DNA of 64,000 nucleotides from JALYGJ01 sp963781705 (GTDB lineage Bacteria; Chloroflexota; Limnocylindria; Limnocylindrales; CSP1-4): positions 682,001-746,000 of the forward strand of contig CAWAGP010000001.1 of the NCBI GenBank assembly GCA_963781705.1, written 5' to 3'. The translations under genes and the position numbers were made by a program. This document shows, piece by piece, positions 24,857-35,373 of this stretch; the stretch's first letter is position 1, and every line of letters starts with the position of its first letter. The notes beneath the pieces were generated by a model, which made no database searches, was not told the DNA's origin, and saw only the letters and a list, made by a program, of their open reading frames with translations.

Positions 24857-25222
24857 TTCCTGCCCCTTGCCGGCGAGCCGCGATTACGCCGACCGCGCGG
24901 CATCATCGGCACGGCGACGGCCTATCCCGCCCAGGCCGCTGCGCCGGGATTGAATCGGGTGGTCGCATAGAATCACCGGCGAGCCGGGCAGCTCAGCCGA
25001 CGACATGGGGCGTCCACATGAGGATCAGGAAAGTGCCTGCGCAGCGACTGGATGGTCTGCGTGCGCGTCGGCCAGCCCGGCCGGCACCCGACTCACGTCT
25101 GGGCCAGCAGTTGGCCGGTGATGTCAGTGACGAGCAGCCCGACGGTGAGCGCCGCGCGCGACACCAGTTAGAGCGCCGGACCGGAGACCAGCCGACCTAG
25201 CACGGGCGGCAACTCGCCGGCG
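24857..25222. other. Gene-poor stretch, with a possible decayed reading frame
   Basis: No open frame here looks like a typical protein. On the minus strand, a frame ending in VLGRLVSGPAL stops at TAA (25170-25168) and, in the same frame, continues as LVSRAALTVGLLVTDITGQL to a TGA (25095-25093). The reading is protein-like on both sides of the first stop, hinting at an old gene broken by a stop codon, but it is short and unproven. A 60-codon plus-strand frame (25018-25200) is arginine-rich and probably chance. Confidence 0.3.
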
Positions 25223-25537
25223 CTAATGAGGTGGCGGATCGCCGTCGCTGTCCATCCACGGCTCGACATGCTGTGGGGAACTGGTCGACCACGGCGACGG
25301 TTGCGGAGAAGGCCGCGGCGGCCGGGAGGGCCTGCGCCGCTCGCGGCTCGTGAGCCGCACCGCAAGTGGCGTGGAGAAAAGTATCGCCAATGCCACGGCG
25401 ATCAACAGGGCGACGACGATCACGTAGACGGCCGGTCCGGTGGCGGCGTTGACGGGTTGCGCGACATATGCGAAGTAGCTGAGCGGCATCTCGTTCGACG
25501 GTAGCACGAGCCAGAGCGGCCGGCCGATGCCTAACAT
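25223..25537 (-). CDS. Possible small single-pass membrane protein
   Basis: The 104-codon frame encodes one strong helix (VYVIVVALLIAVALAILF at about residues 39-56) after a short N-terminus, followed by a basic stretch (RERRRPSRPPR) and a Ser/Pro-rich tail, a positive-inside single-pass topology. An internal ATG at 25489 would give 88 aa and avoid overlap with the divergent guanine-deaminase promoter. No family recognised and no clear ribosome site, so this may or may not be expressed. Confidence 0.4.
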   Translation of the reverse strand: MLGIGRPLWLVLPSNEMPLSYFAYVAQPVNAATGPAVYVIVVALLIAVALAILFSTPLAVRLTSRERRRPSRPPRPSPQPSPWSTSSPQHVEPWMDSDGDPPPH

Positions 25538-25543
25538 GCAGCC

Positions 25544-26905
25544 GTGGAGCCAGGCACCAGCGCGCAGCACGCGCCACCGATGCAGTTGCCGGTTGGCGCG
25601 CTCGACCGACCGCCGTACTCGATCCGCGCGGCCGTGCTGACGCCACTCACAGGTGGCGACACTCGATACCTGGCCGATGGCGTACTGGAGGTGGATGCCC
25701 GCGGGCGCGTCGTTACGGTCACCGACGTCGCCGATCGGGTGGGGTCGCACGCCGGCGACGTGGTCGACTTGCGACCGCTCGTGCTGCTGCCCGGCCTGAT
25801 CGACCTGCATGCCCACTTGCCGCAACTGCCCAACGCCGGGCTGGGCGCCGGGCTCGATCTGCTGGCATGGCTGGAGCGCTACATCTTCCCGCTCGAGCGA
25901 GACTTCGATGCCGCCACTGCGAGGCGGATCGCGCCCGCGGTCTATCGCGCCTTCGCCGGTGCCGGCACCACGACGGCGGTGCTTTACGGCGCGGTGTACG
26001 AGGACAGCCTGGACGTCTGCTTCGAGGAGGCCGAGCGGCACGGCATTCGCGCGGTGATCGGCAAAGTGATGATGGATCGCCTGCGCTACGACACCACGGT
26101 CAGCGACCGCGAGGTGCTCGACCTCAGCCTCGCCCAGTCGCGCCGACTGATCGAGCGCTGGCACGGCCGCGACGACGGTCGGCTGCGCTATGCCGTCACG
26201 CCGCGCTTCGCCGTCAGCTGCTCAGACGAGATGCTGCGCGAGTCGGCGGCACTGGCCAACGCCACCGGCGCGTATTGGCAGAGCCACCTGGCCGAGGACC
26301 GCGCGGAGGTTGCGGAAGTCCTACGGCTGTTTCCCGATGCGATCGACTACACCGACGTCTACCACCGCGCCGGCGCACTCGGGCCGCGCTCGATCCTGGC
26401 GCACGCGGTGTACCTCGACGAGCGCGAGATGGGCGTGCTGGCCGAGACCGGCGCCCATATCGCCCACTGTCCTGCCTCGAACCTGTTCCTGGCCAGCGGC
26501 GCCATGCCGCTCGCGCGCTATGTGGCAGCCGGACTGTCGATCGGCCTCGGCAGTGACGTCGCCGGCGGGCCTGATCTGAGCCTGTTCTCGGTCATGCGCG
26601 CCGGCTCGTACGTGCAGAGCGGCCTGCGCACCGCCCGCGGCGACCAGGGGCCTGTGCTGCGGCCGCTGGACTGGCTGCGGATGGCCAGCCTGGACGGGGC
26701 ACGCGCGCTCGGCATCGATGACGCGATCGGGTCGCTGGAGCCCGGCAAGGAGGCCGACTTCATCGCCGTAGAGGCGCGCCTCACCGCGCCGCTTCCCGGT
26801 CAGTCGACCGACGACCCGTCCGACCTGATGAGCCGTCTCATCTATCGCGGCCACTCGGACATGGTTCGCGGCGCGTGGGTCAGGGGCAGACTGCTGCCGC
26901 GATGA
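25544..26905 (+). CDS. guaD: Guanine deaminase
   Basis: The 453-aa amidohydrolase converts guanine to xanthine and ammonia. The GuaD-specific block is clear: LPGLIDLHAHLPQLPNAGLG with the first metal histidines, followed by DLLAWLERYIFPLE, and later the SHLAED, LAHAVYLDE and SDVAGGPDLSLF sites giving the remaining histidines and the catalytic-metal aspartate. SAH/MTA deaminases lack the HxPQ...W...YxFPxE block. GTG at 25544 has TAACAT (25532-25537) six bases upstream and no Shine-Dalgarno, supporting a leaderless start; ATG at 25580 is the alternative. It overlaps the next gene by four bases. First step of the purine-breakdown island. Confidence 0.9.
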   Translation: MEPGTSAQHAPPMQLPVGALDRPPYSIRAAVLTPLTGGDTRYLADGVLEVDARGRVVTVTDVADRVGSHAGDVVDLRPLVLLPGLIDLHAHLPQLPNAGLGAGLDLLAWLERYIFPLERDFDAATARRIAPAVYRAFAGAGTTTAVLYGAVYEDSLDVCFEEAERHGIRAVIGKVMMDRLRYDTTVSDREVLDLSLAQSRRLIERWHGRDDGRLRYAVTPRFAVSCSDEMLRESAALANATGAYWQSHLAEDRAEVAEVLRLFPDAIDYTDVYHRAGALGPRSILAHAVYLDEREMGVLAETGAHIAHCPASNLFLASGAMPLARYVAAGLSIGLGSDVAGGPDLSLFSVMRAGSYVQSGLRTARGDQGPVLRPLDWLRMASLDGARALGIDDAIGSLEPGKEADFIAVEARLTAPLPGQSTDDPSDLMSRLIYRGHSDMVRGAWVRGRLLPR

Positions 26906-28488
26906 TCGGCACGGCCGATCTCGCCATTGAGGGCGGCACCGTCGTCGACGGCAGCGGCCGGTCCGGGCGCGCGGCGACGGTGGCGATCGCCGGCGACCGC
27001 CTGCACCTTCTCCCGCCGGGTTCAATGCCCGAACACGTCGGGCGGCACATCGATGCGCGCGGCAAGGTCGTCGCGCCGGGCTTCATCGACCTGCACTCGC
27101 ACTCCGGGCTGACCATCTTCGCCGACCCACGCCACGAACCCAAGGTCCGCCAGGGCGTGACGACCGAGGTGATCGGCGTCGACGGGCTCTCGTACGCGCC
27201 GCTGTCACGGGCCGATTTGGAGGCGCTGGTCGAGATGAACGGCGGCTTGGACGGACGGCCGGAAATCGCCCTTGACTGGGAATCGGTCGCCGAATACCTG
27301 GGCCGCTTCGACGGCCATGTCGCGGTCAACATCGGCCTGCTCATCGGCAACAGTGCGCTGCGCATCGCGCGGCTGGGTTGGGATGACGTGCCGGCCGATG
27401 AGGCGGCCATCCTCGACATGCGCGCGCGGCTGCGCGAAGCGATGTCGGCCGGGGCGCTGGGTCTATCGAGCGGCCTCGACTATCCGCCCGGCTCCTTCGC
27501 CACGACCGCGGAACTGTCGGCGCTCGCAGAGGAGGCACTCGCGGGCGGGGGTTTCTACCACACGCACGTGCGCTACCCGTTGGGCGACCACTACCTGGAC
27601 CCCTTCCGCGAAGCGATCGAGATCGGCCGCCGTTCCGGCGCGCCGGTGCACATCACCCACTTCTACCACCGTCAAACCCATCCCGGCGGCCCCGAGCGAC
27701 TGCTGGCACTCATCGACAACGCACGCAACTCCGGCCAGGACGTGACCTTCGACACGTACCCCTACGAGTGGGCGTGCACGCGTCTGCTCATCCAGTTGCC
27801 GCAATGGGCCCAGGCCGGTGGGCCGGCCGCGCTCAAAGGCCGCCTGGCCGATCGCTCCGCACGCGACAGAATCCGCGGCGAGCTGCGCCAGCGTGGCGCG
27901 GCGTATACGTCACCGGCCGGCTGGGCCGACGTGCGGCTGGGCTACTTCAGCGCGCCGGCCAACCTGCGCTGGGAGGGCCGGCCGCTGTCCGAGCTGATGC
28001 GCGAGCGCGGCGTGGACGCGGTGGACGCGATCTGCGATCTGCTGCTCGAGGAGGACCTGCGCGTCAACCAGGTCACCTCCGGCCCGTTCCATGAGACGCT
28101 GCACCACTTCGTCGTCCACCCGGTCGGCATGTTCGGTTCCGACTCGACCTTCATCGGCGACAAGCCATCACCGCGGACGTATGGATCCTTCCCGCGCGTC
28201 CTTGGCGAGTTCGTCCGTGAACGTGCGCTGCTCGGCCTGGAAGAGGCGGTGCGCAAGATGACTTCAGCCCCTGCCGCGCGGCTTGGATTGAGGGAGCGCG
28301 GACTGCTGGCCGACGGCTACCTGGCGGACGTGGTCGTCTTCGACGCCGAGACTGTTCGCGCGAACGCAACCTACGACGAGCCGCGCCGCTATCCAGACGG
28401 AATCGACCACGTCATCGTCAACGGCCGCCTGGTGGTGGATGCCGGCCAGCACACGGGCGCGCTACCCGGGCGCGTTGTTCGCCGCTGA
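26902..28488 (+). CDS. N-acyl-D-amino-acid deacylase / D-aminoacylase-type amidohydrolase
   Basis: The 528-aa protein has the D-aminoacylase architecture: IEGGTVVDGSGRSG, APGFIDLHSHSGLTIFADPR (HxH metal site), LSSGLDYPPGSFATTAELSA, HVRYPLGDHY, the HITHFYHR site and GMFGSDSTFIGDKPSPRTYG with the metal aspartate. Family members hydrolyse N-acyl-D-amino acids or N-carbamoyl/formyl analogues. ATG at 26902 overlaps the guaD stop (ATGA), so it is translated together with guanine deaminase, which suggests a nitrogen-salvage substrate rather than peptidoglycan D-amino acids; that is inference. Confidence 0.88.
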   Translation: MIGTADLAIEGGTVVDGSGRSGRAATVAIAGDRLHLLPPGSMPEHVGRHIDARGKVVAPGFIDLHSHSGLTIFADPRHEPKVRQGVTTEVIGVDGLSYAPLSRADLEALVEMNGGLDGRPEIALDWESVAEYLGRFDGHVAVNIGLLIGNSALRIARLGWDDVPADEAAILDMRARLREAMSAGALGLSSGLDYPPGSFATTAELSALAEEALAGGGFYHTHVRYPLGDHYLDPFREAIEIGRRSGAPVHITHFYHRQTHPGGPERLLALIDNARNSGQDVTFDTYPYEWACTRLLIQLPQWAQAGGPAALKGRLADRSARDRIRGELRQRGAAYTSPAGWADVRLGYFSAPANLRWEGRPLSELMRERGVDAVDAICDLLLEEDLRVNQVTSGPFHETLHHFVVHPVGMFGSDSTFIGDKPSPRTYGSFPRVLGEFVRERALLGLEEAVRKMTSAPAARLGLRERGLLADGYLADVVVFDAETVRANATYDEPRRYPDGIDHVIVNGRLVVDAGQHTGALPGRVVRR

Positions 28489-28490
28489 GC

Positions 28491-28514
28491 GGCTGATCGG
28501 CTAGCCGATCAGCC
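28491..28514. terminator. 24-bp perfect palindrome at a convergent gene junction
   Basis: GGCTGATCGGCT is followed directly by its exact reverse complement. It lies two bases after the D-aminoacylase stop and includes the TAG stop (28503-28501) of the convergent DUF2269-like gene; CTTTCG follows on the plus strand. A bidirectional terminator is the simplest reading; a protein-binding site is possible. Confidence 0.5.
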
Positions 28515-29004
28515 CTTTCGTGCCGAGGACCATCAGAATGATGATCGCCACCAGCAATACCGTCGCGGCCATGCCGCCCATCTGAACGCGCTTGAGCATG
28601 GCCGCAATGTGCGGCGGCGGCCCAGACGGCGGCACTGCGCCGGCCGGCGGCGCCGGGGGCGGTGCCTTGGTGGCTTCGATCAGCTGCCGCGTGACTGGCA
28701 GCTGGTTCATGAAGACGATGGCCAGGGCGGTGACGTACAGGATGATGGCCAGCAGCAGCCACAGGTGCGTGAACACGTCGATGCCCACCGTCCAGATGAG
28801 CGCGACCCCGGTGACTGCCTGGAAGAGTGCCAGCGGCACGACGAGGCGTTCCTCGATGCGCTCGCTTAGCCTCAGCGCGAAGCTGGAGTGCATCGGTTCG
28901 CCGCCGCCCATGGCGCCGATGATCGGGAAGGTAAACGTCGGCCCGAACGCGATGATGGCGCCGCCGACGTGCAGAACAAATAGAGAACCGATTACCCAGT
29001 CCAC
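28501..29004 (-). CDS. Four-helix membrane protein, DUF2269-like
   Basis: The 167-aa protein has helices at about residues 3-27, 57-75, 80-100 and 147-165, separated by a Pro-rich loop (about 118-133). The motif LHVGGAIIAFGPTFTFPIIG resembles DUF2269 family proteins, whose function is unknown. Start GTG at 29004, with GGAGGAGG upstream at a longer than usual distance (about 9 bases plus). It faces the D-aminoacylase and diverges from the xanthine dehydrogenase operon. Confidence 0.75.
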   Translation of the reverse strand: MDWVIGSLFVLHVGGAIIAFGPTFTFPIIGAMGGGEPMHSSFALRLSERIEERLVVPLALFQAVTGVALIWTVGIDVFTHLWLLLAIILYVTALAIVFMNQLPVTRQLIEATKAPPPAPPAGAVPPSGPPPHIAAMLKRVQMGGMAATVLLVAIIILMVLGTKGLIG

Positions 29005-29110
29005 GTTCTTGGATCCTCCTCCCCCGTAACCGTGAGGTGATGCACGGCGAAGTTACCAAAACTCGCGCAAACAGTTTGAGCCGCTCGACGGTCCGTCTAC
29101 CATCGACTGC

Positions 29111-31474
29111 GTGACGGTCACGCTCAAGCCCGCCATCCATCGTCCCGCTGCCCCGGAAGCTCCGCCTCGCACACCTTCTCCCGGCGAAGTTGGGGTCGGC
29201 CGGGCGCGTAGCTGGCCGCTGCGCCGGGAAGGACCGGCGAAGCTCACCGGAGCGGCGCTGTACGCGGACGATCTGGTCTTCCCGGGCGCGTGGTATGGGC
29301 ATACCGTGCGCTCCACCGATGCGCACGCCGAGCTGCTGAGCATCGATCTCGATCCCGCCTTTGACTGGACGCAGGTGGTCCTGCTGAAAGCCGGCGATAT
29401 CCCCGGCCAGAACGTGGTCAGCCTTATCGCCGACGATCAGCCAGTTCTGGTCGAGCACGAGATCCGCCACCAGGCCGAGCCTGTCGCTCTCCTCGCGGCG
29501 CCCGATCGGGCCACCCTGCGAGCGGCCCGCGAGCACGTCCACATCCTCACGCGGCCGCTGCCGGCGGTGTTCGATCCGCTCGAGTCCACCCAGGAGTTCG
29601 CGCATTTCAACCTGTCGAAGGGCGACGTGGACGCCGGCTTCGCGCTGGCCGACCTGGTCGTGGAAGGGACTTACCGCGTCGGCCACCAGGAGCAGCTGTA
29701 CATCGAGAACAACGCGATGATCGCCGTGCCGCGACCGGATGGTGGCATCACCATCCACGGCTCGATGCAGTGCCCGTACTACATCCACGTTGCTCTTCAG
29801 AAGGCGCTGCGGCTGACCGGCGAGCAGGCGGTCGTCATCCAGGCCGAGACGGGCGGCGGCTTCGGCGGCAAGGAGGAGTATCCGTCGATGATCGCGTTGC
29901 ACGCGGCGCTGCTGGCGCAGCGATTGGGGCGGCCGGTGCGCATGATCTACGACCGACACGAGGATCTCGCCGCAACGACCAAGCGACACCCGGCGATCGT
30001 CCGCCACCGGACCGGCGTGACGAACGACGGACTGCTCGTGGCCCAGGACATCGAGGTCATCCTCGATGGTGGCGCCTATAGCACGCTGTCGCCGGTGGTG
30101 CTGTCACGCGGCACGCTGCACGCCGGCGGACCGTACAGCTGCCCCAACGTGCGTATCGTCGGGCGCGCCGTCGCGACCAACACGCCACCCAACGGCGCCT
30201 TCCGTGGCTTCGGCGCGCCGCAGACCGAGTTCGCCGCCGAGATGCAGGTCAATCGCATCGCCGAGCGCCTGGCGGTTTCGCCGCTGGCCCTGCGGCGCAA
30301 GTGGGTATACCGCCTCGGCGACGAGACGCCCAGCGGCCAGATCCTGCGTGAGAGCGTGGCCGGCGAAGAGGTCCTCGAGCGCGCCGCCGAGGCGGCCGAG
30401 TTCGAGCGCCTCTGCGGGCAGTCCGCGCGTCAGCGGGCCGCCGCTACAGATGCCGCCCCCGGCTCTGCCCGCGGCGCGGCGAGTGTGTTCGCTTCGGCCG
30501 GACAGCGGTCCGCGCGCGGCGTCGGCCTTGCCCTGGCGTGGCACGGCGCCGGCTTCACCGGCAGCGGCGAGGTGCACCTGGCCAGCGTTGCCAGCCTGGA
30601 ACTGAGCGAGCAGGGCACAGTCCGTGTGCTGACCGCCTCGACCGAGATGGGCCAGGGCACCAAGACGATCCTCCCGCAACTGGTGGCGGAGCAGCTTGGT
30701 ATCGATCCCGACGAGATCGCCATCGCGCCGCAGGACACCTCGATCGTGCCCGACAGCGGCCCCACCGTGGCGTCGCGCACGGCGATGGTCGTCGGCGGCT
30801 TGCTGGTCAAGGCCGCGCGGCGGTTGCGTGAGCAGGTAGAGACGGCCACCGGCCGGTCATTCGCCGAGTCGGCGGCGGACTACGCGCGCGAGCACGGCCC
30901 CCTGCGCATCGATCAGCAGTTCGAGCCATACCCGGGCGTCACGTTCGACGACGACACATACCGCGGCGATGCCTATCCCGCCTACGGCTGGGCCTGCGCG
31001 GTAGCGGAGGTGGAGGTCGATCTCGACACCGGCGAAGTGAGCGTGCGCAACGTCGTCTCCGCCGACGACGTGGGTCGCGCTATCCATCCGGTGCTATGCG
31101 AGGGCCAGGTCGAGGGCGGCACGCTGCAGGCGGTCGGCTACGCCACGATCGAGGAGATCAAGCTGCTCGACGGACGCTATCTCAACGATCGGCTGGCCAC
31201 CTACCTGATTCCAACCTCGCTCGACGCGCCGCGCATCGAGTCGATCCTGGTCGAGGCACCGTTCTCCGGCTCGCCGCACGGAGCGAAGGGCGTCGGCGAG
31301 CTGCCCATGGACGTACCCGCCGCGGCGGTCGTGGCCGCCATTCACGACGCGACCGGCGTCTGGATCCATGAGCTGCCGGCCACGCCGGAGCGCATCCTCG
31401 CGGCGCTGCACGGTATCTCGCCACCGCCACTCCCGGGCATCAGCGAGGTCAGCGGGGCCAGGGCGAAAACATGA
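29111..31474 (+). CDS. Xanthine dehydrogenase, molybdopterin-binding (large) subunit
   Basis: The 787-aa subunit belongs to the xanthine oxidase family. It shows PAKLTGAALYADDL, QAETGGGFGGKEEYPSM (pterin loop), NGAFRGFGAPQTEFA (the XDH version of the loop, with Arg and Phe placed as for purine binding, unlike CoxL forms) and the catalytic glutamate in AKGVGELPMD near the end. It oxidises hypoxanthine/xanthine to urate. GTG at 29111; TACCAT (29098-29103) seven bases upstream suggests a leaderless mRNA. It overlaps the 2Fe-2S subunit by four bases. The substrate is inferred from guaD upstream and uricase downstream. Confidence 0.9.
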   Translation: MTVTLKPAIHRPAAPEAPPRTPSPGEVGVGRARSWPLRREGPAKLTGAALYADDLVFPGAWYGHTVRSTDAHAELLSIDLDPAFDWTQVVLLKAGDIPGQNVVSLIADDQPVLVEHEIRHQAEPVALLAAPDRATLRAAREHVHILTRPLPAVFDPLESTQEFAHFNLSKGDVDAGFALADLVVEGTYRVGHQEQLYIENNAMIAVPRPDGGITIHGSMQCPYYIHVALQKALRLTGEQAVVIQAETGGGFGGKEEYPSMIALHAALLAQRLGRPVRMIYDRHEDLAATTKRHPAIVRHRTGVTNDGLLVAQDIEVILDGGAYSTLSPVVLSRGTLHAGGPYSCPNVRIVGRAVATNTPPNGAFRGFGAPQTEFAAEMQVNRIAERLAVSPLALRRKWVYRLGDETPSGQILRESVAGEEVLERAAEAAEFERLCGQSARQRAAATDAAPGSARGAASVFASAGQRSARGVGLALAWHGAGFTGSGEVHLASVASLELSEQGTVRVLTASTEMGQGTKTILPQLVAEQLGIDPDEIAIAPQDTSIVPDSGPTVASRTAMVVGGLLVKAARRLREQVETATGRSFAESAADYAREHGPLRIDQQFEPYPGVTFDDDTYRGDAYPAYGWACAVAEVEVDLDTGEVSVRNVVSADDVGRAIHPVLCEGQVEGGTLQAVGYATIEEIKLLDGRYLNDRLATYLIPTSLDAPRIESILVEAPFSGSPHGAKGVGELPMDVPAAAVVAAIHDATGVWIHELPATPERILAALHGISPPPLPGISEVSGARAKT

Positions 31475-31944
31475 GCTACACGTTCAGGATCAATGGCGAA
31501 TCGGCGACGGTCGACGTGCCCGGCATGCGCCGCCTGCTTGACGTGCTGCGCGAAGACCTGCACCTCACCGGCACCAAGGAAGGCTGCGGCGAAGGCGAGT
31601 GCGGCGCGTGTTCTGTGCTGATCGACGGCGAGCTGGTCGACAGCTGCCTCGTGCCGGTGTGCCAGGTCAATGGCGCGCAGGTACTGAGCGTCGAGGGCTT
31701 GGCGCCACCGGGTCAGTTGTCGGCCATCCAGCAGGCCTTCCTGGAGACCGGCGGCGCCCAGTGCGGCATCTGCACGCCGGGCATGCTGATGGCGGCGCGT
31801 GCCTATCTCGACGCTGGCGGCGGGCCGGCGGACAGCGAAATCCGGGAGGCCATCGCCGGCAACCTGTGCCGCTGCACGGGCTACACCAAGATCATCGACG
31901 CAATCGCCCTCGCCACGTCGGAAACCGCGGGTGAGCTGCGCTAG
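31471..31944 (+). CDS. Xanthine dehydrogenase, 2Fe-2S subunit
   Basis: The 157-aa protein binds two 2Fe-2S clusters. The plant-ferredoxin-type cluster uses Cys39, Cys44, Cys47 and Cys59 (EGCGEGECGACSVLIDGE); the second uses Cys98, Cys101, Cys133 and Cys135 (QCGICTPG and NLCRCTGYT). It passes electrons from molybdenum to FAD. Its ATG overlaps the large-subunit stop, and its TAG overlaps the next GTG by one base. Confidence 0.95.
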   Translation: MSYTFRINGESATVDVPGMRRLLDVLREDLHLTGTKEGCGEGECGACSVLIDGELVDSCLVPVCQVNGAQVLSVEGLAPPGQLSAIQQAFLETGGAQCGICTPGMLMAARAYLDAGGGPADSEIREAIAGNLCRCTGYTKIIDAIALATSETAGELR

Positions 31945-32798
31945 TGCCTGTTGAGCCGCCGGTCGAGTCGCCACGCACGTTGGGCGAAGCACTCGCGTTG
32001 CTCGCGGCCGACCCGGGGCTACGGCCGATTGCCGGCGGCACCGACCTGATGGTCCAGATAACGGGCGAGATCGGACCGCCGCCGGAGCGCGTGCTCGATA
32101 TCTGGCAACTGGACGAATTGCGCGGCATCAGGCTGTCGGATGCGACGCTTGAGCTTGGCGCGCTGACCACGTTCAGCGACCTACGGCGATCGGAGGTCGT
32201 CCGCGAGCGCCTGCCGGCGCTCGCGGACGCAGCGGCCACGATTGGTGCGGCGCAGATCCAGAACCGCGGCACGATCGGAGGGAACGTAATCAACGCCTCG
32301 CCGGCGGGCGACACGCTGCCGATTCTGCTGGCCACCGACGCGCAGCTGATCCTGGGCAGCGGGCAGGGGGAGCGAGCGGTCAATGCCGCGGACTTCTGGA
32401 CTGGCTATCGCCAGACGGCACGCAGGCCGGACGAACTGTTGCTGCGCATCCGCATTCCACTGCCGCCGGGACGCGCCGTCCGATTCCGCAAGGTTGGCAC
32501 GCGCCGCGCCCAGGCCATCTCGAAGGTGGTGCTCGCGTTGGCCTGGCGCGAGGACGGCGGCGTGTGGCGCGACGCTCGCGTTGCACTCGGGTCCGTGGCG
32601 CCGACTCCCATTCGGGCCGGCCAGACCGAACGCGTGCTGGAAGGCGCCGCCCCACGGGCAACTACTGCCGACCACGCCGCGGCCACCCTGGCCGCGGCGA
32701 TCACGCCCATCGATGACGTTCGCTCGACGGCCGACTATCGGCGCGCGGTGGCGGCACGCGTGCTCCACCGACTGCTACGCGAGGCGGGCGACTGGTGA
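31944..32798 (+). CDS. Xanthine dehydrogenase, FAD-binding subunit
   Basis: The 284-aa CoxM/XdhB-type subunit has the two FAD loops PIAGGTDLMVQI (about residues 28-39) and GTIGGNVINASPAGD (about 110-124) followed by LPILLATDAQL, and the C-terminal CO-dehydrogenase flavoprotein domain with ISKVVLALAWRED. GTG start (TAGTG overlap). Electrons leave from this FAD to NAD+. The gene completes a large/FeS/FAD order. Confidence 0.94.
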   Translation: MPVEPPVESPRTLGEALALLAADPGLRPIAGGTDLMVQITGEIGPPPERVLDIWQLDELRGIRLSDATLELGALTTFSDLRRSEVVRERLPALADAAATIGAAQIQNRGTIGGNVINASPAGDTLPILLATDAQLILGSGQGERAVNAADFWTGYRQTARRPDELLLRIRIPLPPGRAVRFRKVGTRRAQAISKVVLALAWREDGGVWRDARVALGSVAPTPIRAGQTERVLEGAAPRATTADHAAATLAAAITPIDDVRSTADYRRAVAARVLHRLLREAGDW

Positions 32799-33387
32799 CG
32801 CCGCGGGAGGCCACCTTCTTCGACTCACCCGCCGACTTCCGGCGCTGGCTCGAGGAGCACCACGCGAGCGAACAGGAGCTTTGGATCGGCTATCACAAGC
32901 GCACCTCTGGTCTGGGGGGCATGACCTACGCCCAGGCGGTCGACGAGGCGCTCTGCTTCGGCTGGATCGACGGTCAGGTGCGCAGGCTGGACGAGACCAG
33001 CTACGCCAATCGCTGGACTCCGCGCCGGCGGGGCAGCACCTGGAGCGTGGCCAACGTTCAGCGGGTGGCCGAACTTACCGCCGAGGGCCGCATGGACTCG
33101 GCCGGCCGGCGCGCGTACGAAGCGCGCCGCGCAGATCGAACGGCGCAGTACAGCTACGAGAACCGGCCGCGCGACCTGCCCGAGGAGTACGCGGCGATCT
33201 TCCGCACCAACCCGGCCGCGTGGCAGTTCTTCAAGGACGCGCCGGCTTCGTATCGTCGCTCGATGACCTGGTGGATTGTCAACGCCAAGCGGCCTGAGAC
33301 CCGCGCTCGCCGGCTGGCGGCGGTGATCCGCGAAGCGGCGGCCGGGCGGCGGATCGACGACATGAACCTGTCCCGGGTGAGCCAGTC

Positions 33388-33391
<4 letters not shown>
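32795..33391 (+). CDS. YdeI/OmpD-associated-type protein
   Basis: The 198-aa soluble protein matches the YdeI family: FDSPADFRRWLEEHH, ELWIGYHKRTSGLGGMTY, the strongly conserved DEALCFGWIDGQVRRLD and RWTPRRRGSTWSVANVQR. Some relatives are linked with bacteriocin or polymyxin tolerance, but no biochemical activity is established. GTG overlaps the xdh FAD-subunit stop by four bases, so it is co-translated with xanthine dehydrogenase. Confidence 0.87.
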
Positions 33392-34920
<1,529 letters not shown>

Positions 34921-34923
34921 CCA

Positions 34924-35373
34924 ATGTCCCGCCACGACCTTGATGAGCTGCAACGGAACGCGGAGCAAGAAGGCCGGCGACCGGTGGTCGGCGCCCTCAT
35001 CGTTAACGCCGAACGTGTCTTCGTGCATCGCCGGGGACCCCAACGAGCTTTTCTGCCTGACTGCTGGGACGTGCCGGGAGGTCATGTCGAGCCCGGTGAA
35101 AGCCTGCTCGAAGCGCTCGGCCGCGAGGTATTCGAGGAGACTGGCTGGCAGACGGATCCCGGTGATCCAGCGACGGGACGGCGAGAGTTCGACTTCCTGG
35201 TCCTGGTAGACGGGGACCTGACACAGCCGCGGCTCGAAGTCCCCAAACAGATCGAGTTCCGCTGGGTCGGGCGGGAGGACACCGCGCTTCTTGACGAAAA
35301 CCGTCGACGAGATGATGGGCTGATCCGATTCCTGGTTGAGCTGGCGCTGAGCAGATCACGGCTGACATCTTGA
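34924..35373 (+). CDS. NUDIX hydrolase
   Basis: The 149-aa protein carries a complete NUDIX box at residues about 53-75 (GHVEPGESLLEALG followed by REVFEETGW), the pattern GX5EX7REUXEEXGU that binds the divalent metal and cleaves nucleoside-diphosphate-linked substrates. The preceding VVGALIVNAERVFVHRRGPQ is the usual strand set. Substrate unknown. ATG at 34924, three bases after malate synthase; its stop overlaps the ppk2 start. Confidence 0.92.
   Translation: MSRHDLDELQRNAEQEGRRPVVGALIVNAERVFVHRRGPQRAFLPDCWDVPGGHVEPGESLLEALGREVFEETGWQTDPGDPATGRREFDFLVLVDGDLTQPRLEVPKQIEFRWVGREDTALLDENRRRDDGLIRFLVELALSRSRLTS

Noticed and set aside
25018..25200. 60-codon plus-strand ORF
   Set aside because: Arginine/proline-rich, no ribosome site, no hydrophobic pattern; looks like chance.
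29111..32798. Aerobic carbon monoxide dehydrogenase (CoxLMS)
   Set aside because: The large subunit has the xanthine-dehydrogenase GAFRGFG loop and not the CoxL AYxCSFR motif; the purine context also favours XDH.
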